In this document: in pieces, positions 1-12,579 of the stretch
How positions within the stretch are numbered: the first letter of the stretch is position 1
How the letters are laid out: the number at the start of each line of letters is the position of its first letter
Program-made: the position numbers and the translations under genes
The notes under the pieces: model-generated
Told to the model about the DNA's origin: nothing
Database searches by the model: none
What the model saw: only the letters and a program-made list of their open reading frames with translations
Source of the DNA: Sphagnum magellanicum
Taxonomy: Eukaryota > Streptophyta > Sphagnopsida > Sphagnales > Sphagnaceae
Assembly (NCBI GenBank): GCA_021904315.1
Contig: CM038917.1
Location: 4,200,041-4,264,040 of the forward strand
DNA: 64,000 bases
Reading direction: 5' to 3'

Positions 1-93
1 GAGCTCTAGAATCTTCAGCAGAAGTACCAAGAGAACTTTATGGAGGAACACAATTCTGATGAGCATTAATGGATTGATTTTTGGGGATGGTAA

Positions 94-312
94 TTCCACA
101 ACATCAAAGTATCAGTTGTTGCTAGTACAAAGCCAATACCAGTTGTTGTTCATAAGTGGGAAGAATTGAAGTATTACTCATTCTCTTCAGGAGCTTCAAC
201 TGTTTCTTCTTGCATCTTGAAAAAGAAGGTTTTCTTTGAAGTTGTCAACCTAGAAGCCGTGCATGTGAGCAAGCATATTGGCTTTGGTGCTCCCTTGCTG
301 GCAGTTGAGTAA
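94..312 (+). other. possible exon remnant, unrecognised
   Basis: A frame of about 72 codons stays open between two stops and has no usable start codon. Its composition looks protein-like (for example KWEELKYYSFSSG and GFGAPLLAVE). I recognise no family, and the part before the window is unknown. It could be the tail of a gene or of a transposon ORF lying to the left. Low confidence. Confidence 0.2.
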
Positions 313-1275
313 ACACAGTGCAAGATTCAAACAGAATGCACTAAATGAAAATGTCAGTCAGCGTCCCCTCAGCATATTCCTGCAATTCCTGTTTGCTCAA
401 TTGGAAAGTTCATGAGGTTGCAGCAGAAGCTTCAGATGAGGACTTTATGGAAATATTGTTAGGTTAAGGCCCTAGAAGTGGGGCATTACCCAAATAAGGG
501 CCTGTTGTGAGGTAAGAGTTGAGCGGCCCAAATTTTTGGAAATGGAACACTGTGAGGGCCTTACCATGCATCAAAATTTTTTATGGCACCTTGCATGAAC
601 AAAATATCCAGCATGGAAACCAGTGCCTTCATTTCTTGGAATGCCAGACATTAAAATGCCTTAGGACTGTAGAACATAAAACAGAAGGCCCTAGGGCAGT
701 AAATCATACAAATTATATGTCATGAGAAGCATTCTATCATGTAATGTGCCCTCCAACAATCCTAAGAAACAATTGCCAGATTTTTACACCGATAGACTCC
801 TTCCACCAAGCAGTGCACAAGGACACCCCCATTGCTATTGTTAAATGAAGAACATCAAAACAGAGGTGCATGATAACATGACAAGGCACCTCTGTACAGG
901 GTCTACCTTGATCTTTATGCTGGGTAATCTTCCTTGAATCAATTCAGCAGTTTTCCTTTGAACAGCATTTTCTACACCCATTTATTTAAAATAGCAGGCC
1001 CACCCATTTTCCAAGCAAGAACTGAAGCCTTGTCCAGAGGGGGGTGAAAAAAAACCCCCTATGTTTGCCGAAAATTGCTTTCCAACTCAATTATTCAACC
1101 ATCAAAATTGTTAAAAGACAGTAAAAAAATGCACAATCCAGAACCAAAACCATAAAAGAAACCTGGTTAGAGTTTCAATTTCTGGCTGCATTGATCTGAA
1201 ATGGGCAGATGGATGTATCCATCCTGTATGCATTTGGCAGGAGGAAGGAAGGAAGGAAGGAGGATGCACTAGATA
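313..1275. other. spacer and 3' flank of the AIRP2-like gene
   Basis: No gene is visible here. The part next to 1,276 should hold the 3' untranslated region of the minus-strand RING gene. It includes a short GGAA microsatellite (about 4.5 units) at 1,243-1,260. Confidence 0.5.
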
Positions 1276-3373
1276 TTACTTGATATGAGCATCATAAATT
1301 GTGAAAATGTTCTCATATACCAAGAGCGGCAACTTATCAATGTACATGAACAGTCTCTGCAAGTTGTCCCGGGCAAGTGATACCATATCTTGGACATCAC
1401 TGGAGTCTGTGAATATCCACAAATCCCGTGAGTTCACCCGCTTCAAACTGTCACGGCAAAATGGACATGATTGTGACCTTGCATGCCTGCAAATGCAACC
1501 AACTTAAAGAGTATATAATCAGCTACATATGCATATGTTTTTTCAATGAGACCTGAGTTCACCAGCATTGCTAAGTAACCAATATACGACTACAGCTGGG
1601 AGTCATCATAAGCATGCAACAGGTTAAAGAAGACTTGGTTATTACTTTGCACTCTACCAGGATGAGGAGGAACACACCATTCACGATAACACTTGAGACA
1701 CATGACATGGTTACAACCGGGGAGGGCAATTTTTGAATTGGGCTCCATGCAAATTCCACACTCCTGCTCCCGCTCCAGGTCAACTTCCGTCATGTGACCT
1801 TGCTCTTGATCAACCTTTTTCTTATAATGCTCCTCACACACTGCCTTTTGTTTTGCATCTTCCAGCTCCGAAATCCCCCCTTGCAACTGCAGTAATGATG
1901 GGTATATGCATGCTGCAAGCCCTAGACATAACTCTCAATCAGACTCTTCTGGGCCTGTGTCAGAAAACAGTTCGCACTAACGATAGATCAAAAGTTTGAA
2001 AGATCATGCAAAAAAAAGCTTCAATATAGAGCTCTCAAATGTAATGATGCCTTTTGACCCTTAAATCTTTCCTTCCAGATCCTGCCCATTGAAGTTGTGA
2101 AGTTGGAAAAGTTTGAAGTGATGGAGCAACTAAACACATTGCACAAATTTTTCTTGACTGAGAAATTTGTATGCTATCAGGAATCAATCGAGATCAGCAA
2201 CTTTTGTCTCTGCTGGTAAGAAGCTTTCAGAGAAGACAAAGGAAAGCTCTGATGAGCACTGATTGTCAGAACAGCAAGGAGATTACCATAAAACTCCCGG
2301 AGACTGGCTTTTCTCTCGTGTGTTGACATGGTAGTGGTCCCATCCATGTAAACCTGGACAAAAGGAATTAGGCTTTTTTTTGGTGATTGAATTGTGGTGA
2401 AAAAATGGTCATTGTTCCTGGCCCTCAAAGGCAATCCTTTGATTGGTTAGTCTATATCTTACAGCTGCAATTGACCTCCACCACCAAGCACATGAACTGT
2501 GAGACTCTTCCACTTTTGCTAAAGTCTCTCCACATGGCAACAAACTACCTGCACACTAACATCAGAAACTAACCAAATTTGATGATTCAATAAACTTGTT
2601 GCAGAAGCACATTGCATGTCAAACTCGACAAAACTCATCACGTACTTGACACAAACAAGCTGCCAGTGAATCTGGTCGGCTGCGAGACGCCTACCCAATT
2701 GCTTACACCCTAATGAAGGTCTCTTGACGATGGAGGAAATGAGAGGGATGTCAATGGCATACAAGAGAGTCTACCTTGTAGATAAGGATGCGCAGAAATC
2801 CCAAAGCTCCAGCCAGGCTGCAATCTGTCCAGCGCACCAAAAACAGAAGGAAATGGGCTGCAGGACTGTATGCCACTCTCATTTGTAAGCATGCCCCATC
2901 ATACTCCCTTGGAAACTCGGATGCTCTGAAGCCATCAAATCACAAACTTTACTGTCTTTGACAATCTCACATCCGTCTTAACACTTCAAAACTCATAGAA
3001 AAAGCCTCCGTGTATGATACCAGGTGCAAAATGCTTGATACGAATTGCTTCGCAGAAACTAGCAACGATGGATTCTTCTTCTAAATGAAGCTACTGAGAT
3101 TCCTGAGTGCAAAGAAAACGAAGAAGAAAACTGACATGGTGCCTCTCGAATGCCTTCCAGAAAATGTGATTCCTCTTGACATACTTTTGCATTATGTAGG
3201 GAGCAAACAATTCAGATACTCTGAGAGAGAGAGAGAGAGAGAGAGTGATTCATGTGGGGGCGGGGCCGAAAATGATTGAACGAGTGAGGAAAAAGAACAA
3301 ACAAGGTATTGGCATGCTGAATGTCAGCCTCCAATGACTTGAGCGACTCCTTGTATGACTTCCCCTGCCCCAT
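1276..3373 (-). CDS. AIRP2-like: AIRP2-like RING-type E3 ubiquitin ligase
   Basis: Exons in transcript order are 3373-3303, 2925-2775, 2353-2287, 1912-1678 and 1486-1276. All introns are GT-AG, and the 735-nt chain encodes 244 aa ending DAHIK. The N-terminus carries the family block SLKSLEADIQHANTL, then SEFPREYDGA, WTDCSLAGALGFLRILIYK and VYMDGTTTMSTHERKAS. A C3HC4 RING follows with C148, C151, C163, H165, C168, C171, C182 and C185 (CGIC, GCNH, CLKC, CPFC). The ending RLFMYIDKLPL is also typical. Arabidopsis AIRP2 and its homologues have the same length and architecture and act as E3 ligases in abscisic acid responses, so ubiquitin transfer from an E2 is the expected activity. The start at 3373 (MGQGKSYKES) matches family N-termini. 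An in-frame ATG just upstream (encoding MILLSMGQ) would only lengthen the protein. A GA microsatellite lies in intron 1. Introns 3 and 4 are copied near 54 kb. Confidence 0.93.
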
Positions 3374-3915
3374 GGACAGCAATATCATTCCTCCTGCTAT
3401 TGCCTTGTTTTCCTTGTCTGCCCTGTAGTCGTCCCGTGCTGCCAAGGTTCTGAGCTCCTAGAAGTCTTCTTGCTCCTCGCAAACCGAAATGCGGCTGATC
3501 AAGTGAAATTGGCCCGGCAATCACGGGCCTCATTCTATCCTCCCCTACATCCACACCCTACCCTGAAACCAATTTCACCACCACATACCCACCCATGGCA
3601 GAGACACAGAGAGAGAGCTTCTTGTTCTTCGCCAGAGCTCTTCACGGTTCCAGCTTCTTCCTGCACTAGTAGAATTCGCAATAAAAAACAAACTTCTCTA
3701 TCTCACCGAACTATTTGTTGACGAAATTGAGCGCTAAAAGCTAGCGAATTTTTCACCAAACTAAATGGGAAAGCTGATGTTGGTCTCCATTATCAAATCT
3801 CTTTCGCGAGTCCGCAATTTTGCGGACCCAAGGTGCGAGAGAGCGCCTTCTTCCTCGCACGCAACGCCACGCCGCGCTGCAACCGCCTCTAGGCGGCCTA
3901 CGCATTTTTCAGCCT

Positions 3916-3929
3916 GCCTATATATAGGC
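3916..3929 (-). promoter_or_regulatory. candidate TATA box of the AIRP2-like gene
   Basis: A palindromic TATATATA core flanked by GGCC-like bases lies about 540 bases before the start codon. It reads equally on both strands. If used, it implies a 5' leader of roughly 500 bases. This is inferred from position and sequence only. Confidence 0.3.
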
Positions 3930-6900
3930 CACCTAGAATCTGGTCTGTAGAGACATCCCTCCCCTACGAGATGGAATCTCTATAGGGGGGTAAAAAGTCG
4001 TAGTAAGCACAAGGGATAAAATCATTAAAAATTCCGCACTTACCCCCCAACTTCACCCATTTAACCAACTCCCTTTCCTCTTCTCCCTCCAATAGAACCC
4101 TTCAAATAGTTACCACACCAATCAATGGTCTTCACTAAACTAAACTAGACTAGAACTTACTCCCCCCCAACCTCTTCCCCAACCCACCTCACCCCACCCC
4201 ACCCCATCCCTCCCCTTGGAATACTATAAGTGTTTCTACTTTTACCAATTGGGACTTTTTAAAACTTGTGACCAAGTCATTTAGGTTAGAGAGAGTCAGT
4301 TCTTGAGCCCCATTATTGTTGATTTCTTGTATGGCAAAGAAAGACACTTTTGTACTTATGAGAGAGAGAGAGAGGGAGTCAATCATGCAAATTTGGTGCA
4401 TGAGAGAGAGAGTAAAGAGATTGTGTGAGAGAGAACGAGAGTTGCAGAATTTTGTTCCATGATTGGGTGATGATAGAGAATACCTATCATGCATTTGAAT
4501 GTATACATGTTTGAGATTGGCCTCGTCGAAGAAGGAGGTGTTCGAGAAGGTATTGTTTGATTAGTTTTTTTATTCCTTCGTGCAATTGGGAAATAACATT
4601 TTCCCATGCTACAATTTGGTTTTGGTATGTGTAGGTCTGGAAATTTTGAATTCCAAAACCATATATAAGTACCACAAAAGTTGCATGTCTAATTGAGATG
4701 TGCCTTGCAGAGTGTTTTTTTTTTTCAATTTTGTGAGGCAGGTGGACTGGGGAACAACCACAAGAGGACTTAGCCAAATTTGGCTACAGGTCAGAAGGAA
4801 AAATAACTATTTTTGAAACCCTACATTTTTTAATACCCTATATTGGTGACATGCAAGAACTTATGGTATAAATATGGCGATTTCAACTTTTTTTTTTCCC
4901 CTTGAAATATGAACACTTTTTCCTCAAAATATGTACAAGTCACAGCCCCTTTTTATTTGTTGCCAAGTGGCAAAATTTCACCACAAAAGAAAACCCCTGG
5001 TGCCTTGTTTACATTTTCATTTTAGATTGTAGGTTTGTCTTACATAACAGATTGCATTTCTTTGCACTTTTGTGCTTTTTAATCTGCAAATAATGAAACT
5101 ATTGTTTCCTCAGGATATAGAAACAACAGTTTCATTATTTGCGATTATATTTTTACAATGTAAAGAAGGTTTGTGAGCATTATTAGTCCAAGTGTAGTCC
5201 ATGAAATTTTTTATATATAGAATTCTTGCCATGTTTGAGGTTCAATTTGTGCATGTCTTATGTTCATGGCAATCATGGTCATCTTTCTTGGCTCTGGATG
5301 TGTAAGAAAAGGATTTAAACTTCTGCATATTATAAGATTTTGCCTTTCATTCTAATGTTCAATTTTTTCTGTCTTATGTTTTTGGTTACAATGTGTATAA
5401 ATGCTTAAAAATGTCATTGCTATGAACATGGGCAAGCTTCATTAATACAAGCATCAATTAGTTAGTTTGTATCTTGTTTATGATTGGATTTGTGAATCTC
5501 TTATGTTCACAGTAATGACAATAAATCTTTTTGAGCTTTTGCATGTGTGAAGAAGTGTATTTCCAACTTAACAATGGCTCATTTTGGGACATGAGTAGTT
5601 CATTTTCACCAAATTCTAACACTAAATAACACCAGACTAACATCATCCTCTAGACATTACAATTGAGTCACTTAAGGTTTAAAAACAAAGAAAAACAAGA
5701 TAATTTAGATTTCCTTATGTTGTATAAAGAGTAATGAAATGATAAGTTTGCAGAAGTGATTAAGATTTGGATGTGATTTTAAGAGCGTTTAAACGTCCAT
5801 AGTGTTACTGTTTTTTAAACAAAATTGGATGTTTGTGTTGAGACTGGTTGCAGTGACAATCCATTAAGGATATCGATCCTCTCCCAATCTTGTCCTCTTT
5901 TGTGCAACGCATAACATTTCTGAATTTACTCAAAGAGAGGGCTTTGAAGATTTAAGCAGCATTGTGATGTTGGTGATTGGGATGTACACTAAATCTCCAA
6001 CTTTTCTCATTTTGATTGTTACTAACAGTTTTGATGATGAGGATATTCATGCTTTAACATTCTTTCTTGAGTTCTTTGCACAATACATGCTTCTGTTTCA
6101 TGTTTACAACATTGATGTAACAATGATGTTGCCGGCTAAGAATATTGCAGTGCAATCTATGGTTAACAATTGTTGTTCACCAATCGTCCTTCTATTTTGT
6201 GATCGCAATGGTCAATGGAAAATGCACCTATTGAAAACTTGACTAAAGTGCAATAAAAAAAGAATTGAGTGGCAAAACACTGAGACCTCCTCTGAAGGGT
6301 TTAATTATGGATTTGGAACATTTCTATAGTTTATCAAGTGTGTATGAAAATGCATTTACTTGTAGAGTAAAAGTTGTAAAATTTGCAACAATGTTATTTA
6401 TAATAGTTCTTGTTATTTTTATTCCCATTTCCTTTTTTCTTTTTTCTTTTTTTCAAAGTGTTTCTAGTTTACTATTACTGCTTGAAGTAAGACTTAAAGG
6501 TTGTAGTATGTGGTCAACATCCTGGAATGAGTCAGTGGATGGTCCAAATCCTATCACTTAAAATCATTAGTCAATTTCAATGTTTTTGATGCTATCCACC
6601 ACTTTCACCCTCGTTTGCAATCCCACACATCCACTTCCAATTAAGTGCGTGAGAATTCTGGTCACAAAAGCAAAAATGTTTCGTTGAGTGACTCCAGTAC
6701 TTCAGACACACCCCATAAGTGAGGTTCAGCCATCACAAGAATTGCCAATTGACACAAGAAATAGTGAGGCCCAAGTAGACTTTTGTAGATGAGATGGACT
6801 TCAATGACATACTGATGAAGAAAAATGTTGCACAATACAAAGTCTAAATCATGAAGCCCTGTATTTACCAATCTATGCACAGTGAGCCTGATAAGCATCT

Positions 6901-7019
6901 CAGACAAGCACACTGCGAACCTGAAGTGCACATCCAAGCTCAAATGATAGCCACAAGCAAGCAACATTCAGTCCTGCATCAATAGCTTGCCCACTATTCA
7001 GCCAATTGGGTTTCCCAGT
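3930..7019. other. intergenic region between the AIRP2-like gene and PBF1
   Basis: Mostly AT-rich sequence without a supported gene. It contains GA/CT-rich patches near 4,360-4,440. The open frames here have no recognisable domain, no splice context and AT-driven composition. The right end should include the PBF1 3' untranslated region. Confidence 0.5.
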
Positions 7020-9522
7020 TCAGTCACGCTTGAGGTCCATAAGTTCACGCCGAACACCCTCCCGGTTTATGATTACAATCTCCACAGCATCCCCCTGTGT
7101 GTTGCACATGCTCCAGACGTTTTAGAATGTGTAGGTTGTTCAAAGTTACAGAACTGAGAAAGAATAATCATAAACACCTGGTAACCAGGGCCTGTATTGT
7201 AACATCATAGCAAATTTGTGGATCTGAAGGTCAGAAAATGCCAATCAATTTCTCAAAATAACTAGTTCATAAGAGCTATAAGTGGATTACCGTGTAGATG
7301 TCACGCTCTGCTGCTGAGGCAAAGGTGTCCTTGACCAGGTCAACTGCTTCAAACTCTGACAATGGAGTGGTTGATTTCTGCAACCAGATAACAAAGTAGA
7401 AGTGGAGATCAGCAAAAGAGCAACTTACATGGGAACAATGATTCAACACAGCAGTTGTGATTGGAATCTCCAGAAGTATCCTAGAAGCCAAATCAGGCGT
7501 GAATTGTGCTAGCTTCACAGCTCACCTGAAGTGGCAGGACAAGGGGACTGGCAGACTTGAGCTGATTATCAAGCACGGGCATAATCAGCTGCATCCCAGT
7601 GCCTTGAGAGCTGTACCCAGAACGCTCATATGAACCCACTGCATCATAGCTGTACACACAACCCCTCCCTGCTTGCCCAAGTAATCTGTCATGTTAGAAG
7701 TCCTGGAGAATTCTCTTCATCAAAGACAAGGAATTTGATATCAATGGTCATTTTGCAGAATAATCATCTGTCAATTCACCCCTCCCACTTTGACTAATAG
7801 TTCTTTTTGACCCGAGATGATGGCTGATTCCTCTATTGAATCAAGATCAAGTCAAAAATTTGGGTAGACATATTTTCCAAATTCAAGGTACCTGTGACAT
7901 GGCTTGAGGACAGAGTCTAATTGGGTTTCATCTCTTCCTTCATAACACAACCTTCATGATCTCAGACTAGAGATGTATTTGAAAAGTTAAACACTGCTGG
8001 AGATCCATATGCAACTATACACTTTCTAAGACAACATTCCACATATTCTTGCTGCAGTTGCTATACACTGTTGAAATGAGCAGGAAAAGAGGAAGAGGAT
8101 GAGCATTTGGACCTTCATTGTCCAAGCCACCAAGCACATTGAATGCATAATATGGAAAGAATCGCTTGTAGTATAGCGTGTTAGAAAGCAGTTGTGCCAT
8201 TGCTGGGCAACTCATTTGCTTGTTATGCTGATGTTGGTATATCTGCATGGTTTGCAACAACCCCTTGGTCAAGAATATGACCTCTCACCCCAACCCCCTT
8301 TCATTTGGCACCCTTCAACCTGAAAACAACAACTTCCTGTTCTTGACTTCCACATGACTTCACTGTTCTTAATAAAGACACAGCGAGCCAAATGAAGCAT
8401 CAGATTCAAGGCCAAGAGTTGAAAGGTGAATTGAAAACACTGCCATTCTTTTCCTCTCTAATTCAAACACAACTAAAGCATGAGAATTCTGAGAAAAATA
8501 TTACAGGAGATCTGCATACCTGATGCCGGGCATCTAGATTCTTCTGAAGAGCTCGAATGTCAGCTTGGAAACCAGATGAAGCCAAAACAGATTTCTCCGT
8601 TCTGCATGACCAGTTCAGAATCAATATCTCAATCTTGCTTGACCTAATCTCTTGCAAATACAAGCCAAATCTGAGGATAGAAAAACAGCTAGCTGTTTGC
8701 AGCAAAACAACAATAGCTCATGAACACTTCAGTTATGGAAATTGGTCACCACCTTTTCACATTCCAAGTTTAATCATGCTTCAAAAATTTCTAGAGCTTC
8801 ACTGTAGCCTGTAGACCTTTGTGATATTGCAAGAAGCAGAATTGCAGCAGCTTGCATGAACCCTACATTCTTGCCTAAGTCCATAGAAGAAAATTCTGCC
8901 ACACAGAAAAGTAGAGAGAAGGAATGGTTACATCTGGTGAATTTTGGAATAGTTGCGGGTGAGGATGCTGAATCCTGTCGACATTCTTGTGTCTGCAGCT
9001 ATTACACAGTAGTCCTCTCCAGCGATGGCCACACATGTCCTGGATCCACAGCCCCAACATGAACATAACCCCCGTTCTTCTTCCCCATCAGCAGGCTACA
9101 AAGCTTGCAAAGGCAAAAGGATCCCACACCATGATTTCGATGCTCAAGACTCAAGGCAAACCCTAAGACCCCCGAAAACCTTCCCATGCAACAAGTACCT
9201 AACAACTGTCACCCTCCAGCACACACAAAGACTCTTGCCCGCATTTGATCTAGTAAAATTCCGAAGATTCAACACAAAGCATGCACATCCCCCCAGTCAA
9301 CAGAGAAGAGGTTTGCCGTGTGTTGCAAAAGCGGGTTTGTGCTGCACATCCACCACCCAATCCAGAGAGAAGAGGATTTCCGTGAGCTGCAGAGGCGAGT
9401 GCCTACAAACTACATGGAAAAAGTACTTACCCGCCGTTGTTATCATAAGGACTCCAGGCAGGCTGGGCGTGGGTTGTAGGAGCAGCAGTCTCCGTCAAGC
9501 AGGGAGCAAAGACCATCGACAT
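7020..9522 (-). CDS. PBF1: 20S proteasome subunit beta type-1 (beta-6 position)
   Basis: Exons in transcript order are 9522-9431, 9039-8932, 8601-8520, 8242-8113, 7668-7526, 7377-7291 and 7094-7020. The phases fit and the 717-nt chain encodes 238 aa. Family blocks are seen in order: [122 protein letters not shown], and the C-terminus MDLKRD. Plant PBF1 and animal PSMB1 belong to the non-catalytic beta subunits of the 20S core, so this protein is structural in the beta ring. The N-terminus is about 15 residues longer than the usual plant form ([20 protein letters not shown]), and a second ATG six bases in could also serve. The exon 4 donor (G|GTCCAA) is a weak match but the conserved frame requires it. 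Confidence 0.95.
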
Positions 9523-9795
9523 GGCCACAAACCTCTCTCCAGTAATCCAAAAAACAAAATCCCCAAAAACAAAACCGTCTCTAGAAGCTCTAGAAGAAGA
9601 GAGCAATAGACGGAGCTACAAAAGAAGGAGAGAAAACCAGAGACGGAATCCGATCCGATCCCAATCCAGCGAACCAGACAAGCGACCCAACAAGCCAGAA
9701 CAGAATTGCTGTGCAAGGAAACCTAGAAGACCATCCGCGACGCAGAGGAGGAAGACGACGAAGACGAATAGGAAGCAGCCCTAATCTCAATTGAG

Positions 9796-9876
9796 TTTAG
9801 GGTTTAAGGGATTAGGTACGGGATTGAGGTTAGTAGCCTTCTGAATATCTCAATTAATTTTAGGGTTTAGGGTTTA
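9796..9876 (-). promoter_or_regulatory. telo-box motifs upstream of PBF1
   Basis: TTTAGGGTTTA at 9,796 and TAGGGTTTAGGGTTTA at 9,861 read AAACCCTAAA on the gene strand. They lie 275-355 bases before the PBF1 start. Telo boxes are common in plant promoters of translation and housekeeping genes, so a promoter role is plausible but inferred. Confidence 0.4.
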
Positions 9877-10936
9877 TTAGTAATTATGATCAGAGGTGGA
9901 AAAGGCTACTGATCAAAGATTAAGGGATTTTATTACGTTTGTTCTTGCAGGGTGATCGTTAATGAAAAATGTCAATTGCTTAAATTAGTTTTGAACATTG
10001 GGTTCTTGCAGGGCTTAGTCATGCTTTCAATCACTGTCATCTTACACTGGAACTGCAATAGATTTAGGTACTTACTTTTGGCACTTTGGTGGTGCACCCA
10101 TTTCCTTCATGCACCTCTGCAGTATCTCAACCATGCCTTCAAAACGATTGAGTTCACTTTGTTTGTTATTGGGTTGTGTGAATTTTGTCTTTGTACTTGT
10201 GTAACATAATGGATAACTGCAAGAAGGCTTATAATAAGAATTTACCTACTTCAGCCAAAATGTTGATATAAGCATTAAGACCCACCAGCACCCACAAAAC
10301 CCGAAGGAGCTCCTCCGAGAGTTCATTCAAAGGGTTCATTAAAAGTCATGAGTCAGTGAGAAACACTGGACACTTTCTCTCTGTGCACCAAGGGACAATT
10401 GGGGTATAGTTTCAACACTCAGAACACCTGATGACTCTTGGGGGGCATTAAAACAGGCCCATGATCTTCTGTCTGTTTTGAACACAATGGTATGACATGG
10501 AACTTCCCATAGCCTTGATGCCAAACACCCTCCACCAAGTACAAGCATTCCCAAAACTTAATTTTGTTGTCTTGAGTTCATAATGTGAGAAAAATACCAG
10601 AGCTATCACCCTTCTCAACTTTACAAATCTCATATCTTATCTATCACCTTGGCTAGCTCAGGTGTTGTACCATACACAATGTAAGACTGAAAACAAATCA
10701 GCACCCTTGACCCTGTACTTTGAAACCCTCACTGTACATCACAGCCATGAAGCCAAGATATGTTTGTAGTGGCTTAAAACGACCAAAAGTTTGTGAACAA
10801 TCAATTTACTAGCTCTTGAAGATATCTTGACAAAGATAGTGGTGAACAAAATGTGACCAAGATGATGTGACCCTGGGATAACTAAACTTGCACCTCTAAG
10901 AAAGTCACCAAAGCTCCTCCATGAGGGCCATTAACC
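9877..10936. other. intergenic region between PBF1 and bS21c
   Basis: No supported gene. The left end is PBF1 upstream sequence. The right end should hold the 3' untranslated region of the plastid S21 gene. The open frames here lack recognisable domains. Confidence 0.5.
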
Positions 10937-12379
10937 CTACAAGTTGGCATCAGCTCCTTCTTCTGCATATCCCCAGAAGTCATCATCATCATTATTTGCA
11001 TTAGAGCCGCCCTCCTTCTTGTCTCCAAAACCACCAAAACCCTCTGGACGTGGCCCAGTGAACCGTCTGCAAAACCCAATACAGTTAAGTCAGTGCAAGA
11101 GCAGCAATAGAGTCTAGCTCCCACATCACCAGCCTTTCTCTGCATAGGGGTAATTGGAACACTTTTTCAGCCCTATGTCAGCAACAATGGAGACTGTAGC
11201 CACAAAAAGTGGGAGGAACAAAACTCCATTACCCTTCAAATACTTGTACTATGCATCCAATCTTGGGTGACAAACAAGTGAGCTTGCATGCTTGACACTC
11301 ATGAAGTGACCAGATGCAAGATTGGGTACCATTTGATCCCACAATAACCAACCCTTATGAGGAAAAGGACAATAAAAGAGAAATATAATCTATCTGTCTT
11401 GTGACTTGTCTGGAAAAAGAAACACAACAGATTGCAGATTGTCTGGAGAAAGAAGCCACAATTGCAGCTAATGTGAAGCACTGCTGCCACAGAGTACAAA
11501 AGTACTGCTCAAATCACAAAGACTTAGAGATGCTTTCCATGACTCATCCCTGCACAAAAAAATTCCGCCAACAATTGAGTTCTGTGAACTAAAATTGAAT
11601 AACAAAGCAGATTTTCCAAATCTCTATTCAGAAAAGACACATACCGCAAAAGTCCACACAAAGATGAGGTTGATGATATTGGACAAAGGCCGAGGAACTT
11701 TGCCTCGAAATAAACACGAACAAACCGCTTCCACAGAGAAAGGCTTCTTTCTTTCTCTCTGTTTTCTTTCAAGAAGTTTGTGACTAGATTCAACATTACA
11801 AGAGCTTAATTCTACGACTGAACTTGCGTCATGACAACGTTCGAGCAATCGTCCACAACAGAACGAACTCTCCACAACCGGATATGCCAATCCCGGACAC
11901 GAACACGATAACAGTAAGGAAGTCGTGATAATAGATGAAAACCTGGGTTTCTTGCGGCGCGCATTCTGCTGTTTGCGCTTCACGATGTCCTGCGGCGTTT
12001 CGAAGAAACGACGGCGGCGGCACTCGGGGATGACGCCAGCCATCATGACGGCCTTGCGGAAGCGGCGCACAACGGAATCCGCGGGTTCGTCCTCTCCCAC
12101 GAACACCTGCGCATTGTAGGAGCCTCGGAACCACATCAGGTTGGCATATTGTAGGGAGGGATCCGCGACCGTCATCTCCAGCGAGATCGGCATACTACTA
12201 CCTGGAAACGCTTGCTGTTGCGCTACCAGTGGCAGCTTCACACTGCTCGACCCGAAGCTGCTACTGGTAATGGAATTACTACCACAAACACCACCACTGC
12301 TACTACTACTACTACTCTCAACGGAACAACGGGGCGCTACACTGACTACAGACGCAACGGGACAAAGCGCGGACGCCAT
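10937..12379 (-). CDS. rpS21c: chloroplast 30S ribosomal protein bS21c precursor
   Basis: Two exons (12379-11943 and 11066-10937) joined by a GT-AG intron of 876 bases give 188 aa. Residues 1 to about 80 are rich in Ser and Val and poor in acidic residues (MASALCPVASVVSVAP, then a serine run). That suits a plastid transit peptide. The S21 domain spans about residues 88-145: YNAQVFVGEDEPADSVVRR, FRKAVMMAGVIPECRRR, FFETPQDIVKRKQQ, then the basic ARRKKPRR. The second exon adds a Gly-rich and acidic tail (FGGFG, NNDDDDFWGYAEEG). bS21 binds the small subunit near the mRNA exit of the plastid ribosome. I chose the ATG at 12379 for its G at +4 and MAS start. The frame stays open upstream, and an ATG at 12580 would add 67 residues. 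Confidence 0.9.
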
Positions 12380-12579
12380 GCTGAAGACTCCTTCCTTTTG
12401 CTCTAGGTCGCAGTGTCCCTTTCCCTCTCCCGTGGTTTTGTTCGCGTGCGCTTGGTGCTGCTCGGAGCAATGGCGACCTTGTGCATCCGCAAAGCAGATA
12501 GGGTGCCTTTCTGCTGCAACGAAGGAAGAGGAGGAGGATGAAGGATGAAGGACGGAGACGGATGAAAATCGGACGTTCA

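Noticed and set aside
9025-9609. Plus-strand frame of 194 codons
   Set aside because: It lies over PBF1 exons 1 and 2 on the opposite strand and has no domain.
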